From positions 364,219-390,194 of the forward strand of contig BFEA01000540.1 of NCBI GenBank assembly GCA_003427395.1: a DNA stretch of 25,976 nucleotides. The letters are read 5' to 3'. A program made the position numbers and the translations under genes. Position 1 is the stretch's first letter; each line of letters starts with the position of its first letter. Below are positions 20,353 through 25,976 of this stretch, piece by piece. This DNA is from Chara braunii (lineage: Eukaryota; Streptophyta; Charophyceae; Charales; Characeae). The notes under the pieces were generated by a model, which was not told the origin of the DNA, ran no database searches, and was given only the letters and a program-made list of their open reading frames with translations.

Positions 20353-21049
20353 GGAAAACCTTGAGAAATGAATGGGAAAAGAACAAAACGGACCCTTGCA
20401 AACTAACCATCCATAACATCTCATCTCCCTCTCTCATCTATCCCTCCAAAACTCACTGACAAAAAATTGGTGCGCGATGAGGACATTGTGAAAGAGTGAG
20501 GGGAATGTGTCGGGACGGGTGAGTCCCGAATAACTTCTCATCACTCGAGAGACCGAATATGGATGAACTGTGCACAACAGAGAAATCCAGAGTGAGACGG
20601 GAGAAAGGATAAGACCGCATGAGGGAGTAATACCCTGGGGCGAGAACCACAGGGGGAAAGAACTAAGCGGCAGCAAGCGAGCGAGCTCAAGAACAAGGGC
20701 ACGAAGAACATAGCAGGAGGCCGTGAGGGTCGTCGAAATGCAATAAGACTAAGGCCAAAGGGCCCCTTGAACCAGCAAATGTAGCACGACAGCGATAAAG
20801 AAATGAGGAACTCGAGGGATGGGCGGCCCAGAGGCCGTGGGAAGCCAGAAAATGGGGGGCCAACGTAGAGGCCACCTACGGGAGCTTCGGAGCGGAGGCC
20901 CACGACCAGAGAGATCGGCGCACACAAGGCACGAGGAAAGACTAAGGAGAGGGGTCGCTATGGGCCGACAAGACGCCCAAGGGGCATGGGACACCTCGGG
21001 AAAAGGCACCCGGGGCCACGTGGGACTAAGTAAAAATAATGGTATCCGG
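20353..21049. other. no gene seen
   Basis: Non-coding to my eye. It contains a perfect 7-bp hairpin, TCGGGAC / GTCCCGA, at 20510-20529 just after TG. The TGTCGGGAC string resembles the start of many plant Ty3/gypsy LTRs, but I find no matching LTR end or target-site duplication. Confidence 0.4.
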
Positions 21050-21262
21050 GGCCAAATGTGCCGGGGACCGTGGATGGGACTAAGTGTCGGGGACCGCCAA
21101 CGGGACTAAGTGTCGGGGACCGCCAACGGGACTAAGTGTCGGGGACCACCGGCGGGACCAAGTGTCGGGGACCACCGGTGGGACTAAGTGTCGGGGACCA
21201 CCGGCGGGACTAAGTGTAAGGGACCACCGGCGGGACTAAGTGGCGGGGACCATCGACTGGAC
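21050..21262. repeat. 26-bp GC-rich minisatellite, about eight copies
   Basis: GGGACTAAGTGTCGGGGACC recurs with starts at 21076, 21102, 21128, 21154, 21180, 21206 and 21232, exactly 26 bp apart. Variation is mostly in the spacer (GCCAAC, ACCGGC, ACCGGT). A diverged copy precedes the regular array. Confidence 0.95.
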
Positions 21263-21272
21263 AAGTCGCGGG

Positions 21273-21860
21273 GATATGTGAAAGTCCCAAGAAAAAACGG
21301 CGACACCGCATGAGGGAAAATAATAAATGCAAGGTGCACCGTCGAGATCGACATCTTGACGGCCAAGAATATTAGCACCACTAATGCAAGCACTAATGGT
21401 GACAAACGGGAAGGAAAAAAAGAAAAGAAAAAGTAAAGGAAACTGAAGTTGAAAGCATAGGAGCAATCCGAAAAATCTCGGATTAGCCTCCCCTAGGAAA
21501 ATGGAGTCAAAAGAGGCCCTATGTGAAAAATAGTCCTCCGGGAGAAAATCGGAGTAGGAGGTGCCACTATGGAAGAAATGTAGGAGCAAAATGAATCTCC
21601 CATCGGCATGAGAAGGCCATTATTGCAGTCCGAGAATTAACAGACTGCACCTTGGGCATAGGGAGGGTCAAAACTAAGAGGAAAAGGCTAGAAAAGGGCC
21701 TTAACGGCCACTTGACACTTGGCATGCTAGAAAAAAGAGAGAAAATAAAAGAGAACGTAGGAGAATAAGACAAAAAGAGTGAAAGGGAGTGAAAGAGTTG
21801 GCCGTCAGTAGGGACTGCCACAGGTAGGGACTGGCAGGTCCCTATTGTCCAAGAAAGTAG
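21273..21860. repeat. long duplicated segment, copy A
   Basis: Shares ordered blocks with 22735-23330. Examples are CACCGTCGAGATC then AATATTAGCACCACTA and GCAAGCACTA (21336-21400), the inverted pair AATCCGA/TCGGATT (21465-21484), CTTGACACTTG, and GTAGGGACTG followed by GGTCCCTATTG. The shift between copies is about 1.46 kb. Non-coding. Confidence 0.8.
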
Positions 21861-21915
21861 GTAAAAGAAAAGAAAAGAAAAGAAAATAAAAGAAAAGAAA
21901 AGAAAAAAAAAGAGA
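21853..21915. repeat. (AAAAG)n microsatellite
   Basis: Near-perfect AAAAG pentamer repeat with one AAAAT interruption, ending in an A9 run. Confidence 0.9.
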
Positions 21916-22092
21916 AAAATGTCTTAACGGTAAAAAACGGTCACTTAGGGGGTTTCATTCGTGACCAGATTCATTATGGAATATGACAGTTACAAAGGAC
22001 TTTGATTTTCTTTGCAGAGAAAATAAAAAAAAATCAAGGTCTCTTGCAACCGGAATAAAACGAATTACATGCATGAGAAGAAACATATGTGG

Positions 22093-22350
22093 GAGTTGCA
22101 ACGGACTGCATGGGGGCTAGTTGTAGGGCATCCGGAGTCAAAATCAAACCCGGATGCACTTAGGAATTGACCGTTTCTTTTTCTTTTGAGTAAGGGCTAG
22201 TTGTAGGGCATTGAGGCTAAGGAATTGACCCCCATTGCAACCGAGTTGCAACGGACTGCATGGGGGAGGGAAAACACATGTTCTAGGTGCATTCGGAGCC
22301 AAAATTGAGCCCGGATGCACTTGGAAATTCAACGCTTCATTTTCTTTTAA
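22093..22350. repeat. about 155-bp repeat, two copies
   Basis: GAGTTGCAACGGACTGCATG begins at 22093 and 22243. Each copy then has CGGAG(T/C)CAAAAT, CCCGGATGCACTT and a TTTCTTTT-like tail. CTAGTTGTAGGGCAT also occurs twice (22119 and 22197), showing a smaller nested duplication. Confidence 0.8.
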
Positions 22351-22734
22351 CATGGGGCAAGTTATGGGGCTATGGGTGTAAAAAACAGCCATGACTGCAG
22401 TCCGAGAAATTACAGACTGCATGAGGATGCCAAAGCTAAGGGGAAATGGGCTACGGAAAACCCAAAAAGCTAGAAAGGAACAATTTCGGCATGGGGCAAG
22501 TAAAGACGGTAAACGGCAACCGTGAGCTGAGATCTCACGGCCTAGAAAAATCGGCACACATGTAGGAATGATGGGACCACCAAGGGCAAGGGGCCCCAAA
22601 AAAATAAAAATCGGACGCCGTCCAGAATGTTGTCGGGGGCCAAATGGGTCCAAATAATAAAAATCGAAAAACGGGACATGCGCCGGAGGGACCGCCGGCG
22701 GGACAAGGAAATGGAGCTAGCATGAAGGAAAATG

Positions 22735-23330
22735 GCGGGGACTTGGGATGTCCCAAGGGAACCATGAGCGAATACAAGGAATATTTGTGCAAGCAAATGA
22801 CACCGTCAAGATCAAGGATCTAGACGGTGGAAAATATTAGCACCACTAGTGTGCAAGCACTAGTGGGAGCAAGTGGGAGAGTCATGGGAGAAAGAAAAGT
22901 AAAATAAGGATGTTAAGAAGGCTGTCCAGCAGTCCGGGATATCTCGGACTAGCTAGGCATAAAAAAATAGAGCCTTGAGAGGCTCAACATGAGAAAAAGG
23001 CTACCCTTAGAAAATCGGACCAAGAGGGGCTAAAAATTGGGCAAACGGGAGCAAAATGGAGCCCCCTAGGAGCATGGGGGTGTCATTGTTGGAATCCGAG
23101 ATGTAACGGCCAAGTAACAGCCATGAACCTGGCCTTGAAGGAGGCCCTAGGGCCTAGAAAGAGGGTGCACAGCAGTTTGACACTTGTCACAACTGAAATA
23201 AAAGAAAAAGAAAGAAAAATGAGAGAAAAAGAAGAGAGAATGAGACAAAAAGGGAGAAAAGAGTGGAGGAGAGTGTGCCGGCCTATTGGGACCTGCACAG
23301 TAGGGACTGATATGTCTCAACTGTGACCTC
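22735..23330. repeat. long duplicated segment, copy B, with strong hairpins
   Basis: Diverged counterpart of 21273-21860. It holds perfect inverted repeats: CACCGTC/GACGGTG (22801-22829), CCACTAGTG/CACTAGTGG with a 6-base loop (22843-22866), and the near-perfect 20-bp palindrome AGTCCGGGATATCTCGGACT (22931-22950). Non-coding. Confidence 0.8.
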
Positions 23331-24496
23331 ATCCCTCCTAGAATGAGGGAGGGCAATCCGGATTGAAGAGCTCAATAAAATCTGAATTAAAAAGCAGAAA
23401 ATGAGAGAAAAGACAAAAAGGAAGTGACCGGTTTTCTTTTTGACCATGGATCTGAGATCAGATCTCATGGTGGAGAGGAACCAGCCGTTTTTTGTGGGCC
23501 AGCTCAAAACGGCCAGCTCCGGAATGAGGTGGCAGCCCAAAATGGAAAGAAACATAAAAGGTAAAAGACCAAAACTGTGCATTTGGCCCAAAAAGAGAGC
23601 CAGATGCACCAAAAATTGAAAAGTAGACTTCGGGGCTCAAAATTGAAGCAAGGGCTACTAGGAGGTAGCACGGATTATTGCTGGTCTTGGATCTCAGCCA
23701 GATCCAAGGCTGAAAATGTGGCACCACATGGAAAAATGCTCCGGCCTACCCAAGGGAGGCTGAAACTTGAAAAAATCAAGAAAAAGGCCCACAAGGCCTT
23801 TTTCTTTGAAGTATTGCTGCCCCTTGGGCATTAGGACCCTAGGGGACAGCATTTGAACAATGAAAAAGAGGCCGAAGTTGGCCAAGAGTCAGTCCGAGTT
23901 GGTACCAGCCACTCGGACTGCATGTACTTGGCCAAAATGAGGCCCAGGTACCTCTAGAAGGGCCTAGTGGAGGAATTTGGCCTTGGGGGTACCTCGGCTC
24001 ACCCCAAGGCACTTGGAGAGGCTCATGGGCTGGCCGGACTGCTGGTTTCAGCCTACATAAGCTGAGGATGCAGTCCGCCACTCTCACATTTGCATGAGGA
24101 GTGTCCATGCTGCCCAAGTGAGCTCACAGGAGCACTTTTGCACTTGGAGGGAGGAGGGAGGAACCCATGCTAATGGGAGAGCTTGAAGGAGATTAGGCAG
24201 TAGTGGGGAGGACTCTGGAGGATAGTGATGGTGGGAGAGGCACTTAGGAGGTGATCCACCATATCCCCCCTGGGTATACGAGGGAAGGAGAGGCTAGAGG
24301 AGCCCCATTGGCCCTCCTAGAGGGGAGGACTCCATAGCCATAGCTGAGGAAGCTTGCCATAGCCTGGGAGAGAGCAAGGAAGGAGGAGAGAGGGGTTTGG
24401 AGAAGAAGGAAGTCATAGCCAAGAGGGGATTGTGCAAGGAGTGGAAGCTTCATCAAGAGGATACCAACATCAAGGAATCAACAAGGCGAGAGGAAG
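23331..24496. other. no gene seen; inverted repeats
   Basis: Purine-rich, without a credible ORF. It contains TGAGATC/GATCTCA (23453-23467) and AGTCCGAG/CTCGGACT with a 13-base loop (23891-23919). Confidence 0.45.
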
Positions 24497-24790
24497 GAAG
24501 AGACTTCTTCATCTTCATCTTCGTCTTCTTCTTCTTCTTCTTTTTCTTCTTCTTCTTTTTCTTCTTCTCCTTCTTCTCCGTCTTCTTCTACTTCTTCTTC
24601 TTCTTCTTCCTCTCCTCCTTCTTCTTCCTCTTCTTCCTCCTCACTCCCTCCTTCTTCCTTCTCTTCTCCCCCCTTCATCTCCTCCTTCCTCCTCTTCACT
24701 TCCACTCTCTTTGTCTTCTTCCTCTTCTTCTCCATCTCCATCTCCCTCATCTCTCCCTCCTTCTCCTCCATCTTCTCTTACTTCATCTTC
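24497..24790. repeat. CTT/CTC-rich homopyrimidine tract
   Basis: About 290 bases made of CTT triplets grading into CTC/CCT-rich sequence. Leu-, Phe-, Ser- or Glu-rich open frames here are repeat artefacts. It mirrors the (CT)n tract on the left side of the window. Confidence 0.95.
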
Positions 24791-24829
24791 TCTCTTCCAT
24801 GGGCTACTCAAACTCTCCTCTTTCACTTA

Positions 24830-25752
24830 CACACTAGGGGGTAGTACTCCGATTCTTTCCTAGATGCTTCTTGATGCAATCTTGGTAATTTGGGCTCTCC
24901 AAACTTGTATTTTTCGCACTTACCCTAGTAGGTAGTGTAACGCTTCACCCATGAGTGATCCATGGTACAATCATGGTGATATGGGCTCTCCAAACCTGTT
25001 TTTTTCACTCATGCACTAGTATGTAATGCACCGCTTCACTCATGGATGCTTCTTGATACAATCTTGATGATCTAGCCTACTCACACTCATGCTTTTCACT
25101 CATACACTAGTAGGTAGTGCACCGCAACCTTCATGGATGATCTTGGATGCTATCTTGATGATCTAGCCTACTCACACTCATGCTTTTCACTCATACACTA
25201 ATAGGTAGTGCACCGCAACTTCTATGGTTGATCTTAGTTGCAATCTTGATTATCTAGCCTACTCACACTCATGCTTTTCACTCGTACACGAGTAGGTAGT
25301 GCACCGCAACCTTCATGGATGATCTTGGATGCTATCTTGGTGATTTGGGCTACCCACACTCATGCTTTTCACTCATACACTAGTAGGTAGTGCACCGCAA
25401 CTTCTATGGTTGATCTTTGATGCAATCTTGATGATACAGCCTACTCACACTCATACTTTTTACTCATACACTAATAGGTAGTGCACCGCAACTTTCATGG
25501 ATGACCTTGGGCTCAATCTTGATGAATTGGGTCACTCACACTCATGTTTTTCACTCATACACTAGAAGGTAGTGCACCGCTACTTTCATGGATGATCCTT
25601 GATGCCATCTTGGTAATCTAACCTGCTCAAGTTCGTGCCTTTCACTCACACGCTAGTAGGGAGTACACTGCTTCTTTCATGGACGACCTTTATTTCCACC
25701 TTGGTGATCTTGCCTACTTAGACTCTTGCTTTCACTCACATGATAGCATGCG
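24830..25752. repeat. 91-bp satellite array, about ten copies
   Basis: GTGCACCGCAAC or close variants begin at 25117, 25208, 25299, 25390, 25481 and 25572, with a diverged copy at 25663, all 91 bp apart. Outer copies at 24844, 24934 and about 25026 are more diverged. The unit contains CTCACACTCATGCTTTTCAC, ACTAGTAGGTAGTGCACCGC and ATGGATGATCTTGGATGC. Confidence 0.95.
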
Positions 25753-25976
25753 GAGTTCGGGATGATCTTCCCTTTATGTGAATGTGCTTCCCATTAGTTC
25801 TAGCCACTCACTGTCATGTTTATACTTCGTGTGATGTTCTGGATGAATTTCCCTTCATGTGCACGTGCTTTCCATTAGTTCTAGCCACTCATTGTCATGT
25901 TTATACTTGGTGCGATGTTCCGGACGATCTTCCCTTCATGTGCATGTGCTTTCCATTAGTTATAGCCTCTCATTGT
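25753..25976. repeat. 81-bp satellite, right flank
   Basis: The left-edge monomer returns abruptly: GATGATCTTCCC at 25761 with 81-bp spacing to 25842 and 25923, followed by CATTAGTTCTAGCC. Orientation is the same as at 1-700. The array runs off the window. Confidence 0.95.

Noticed and set aside
20508-20535. TGTCGGGAC... as an LTR start
   Set aside because: No matching end, second copy or target-site duplication found.
24397-24863. Phe/Leu/Ser-rich and Glu-rich proteins
   Set aside because: Translation of a CTT/CTC tract.

Overview
This looks like nuclear heterochromatin from a eukaryote, most likely a streptophyte green plant. The pol and gag style resemble what I know of large Ty3/gypsy elements in charophyte algae such as Chara, and the window carries a relic of a DNMT3-class DNA methyltransferase, a class found in streptophyte algae and bryophytes. 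The taxon is an inference; I could not run a search. Nothing bacterial (operons, Shine-Dalgarno sites, CRISPR) is present.

Layout: (1) 1-1640 is an 81-bp satellite that passes into a 90-bp variant, followed by a (CT)n tract to about 1995. (2) 2094-4856 shows no recognisable gene. (3) 4857-8515 holds four tandem, same-strand, mutually related but degenerate ORFs of about 250-270 codons from a family I do not recognise. (4) 8980-15482 is a complete but disabled Ty3/gypsy gag-protease-RT-RNase H-integrase region. It has four in-frame TGA codons, one frameshift, an apparent deletion in RNase H and loss of the integrase catalytic Glu. (5) 15853-16698 is a further degenerate, acidic ORF downstream of pol. 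(6) 17.4-21.3 kb is a run of unrelated short tandem arrays (40, 55, about 63 and 26 bp). A truncated, broken C5-cytosine methyltransferase sits among them at about 19757-20352. (7) 21.3-23.4 kb contains two diverged copies of a hairpin-rich sequence about 1.46 kb apart. (8) 24.5-24.8 kb is a CTT-rich tract, followed by a 91-bp satellite, and from 25753 the 81-bp satellite of the left edge returns.

Interpretation: the same 81-bp satellite bounds both sides of about 24 kb, so the interior is probably one very large decayed retroelement, or several nested insertions, inside a satellite array. If it is one element, it carried more than gag-pol: a four-copy ORF cluster upstream of gag, one ORF after pol, and possibly a captured DNA methyltransferase. 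I found no convincing LTR pair. The coding parts share one strand and a decay pattern dominated by TGA, consistent with a silenced, methylated element. No gene in the window appears intact.
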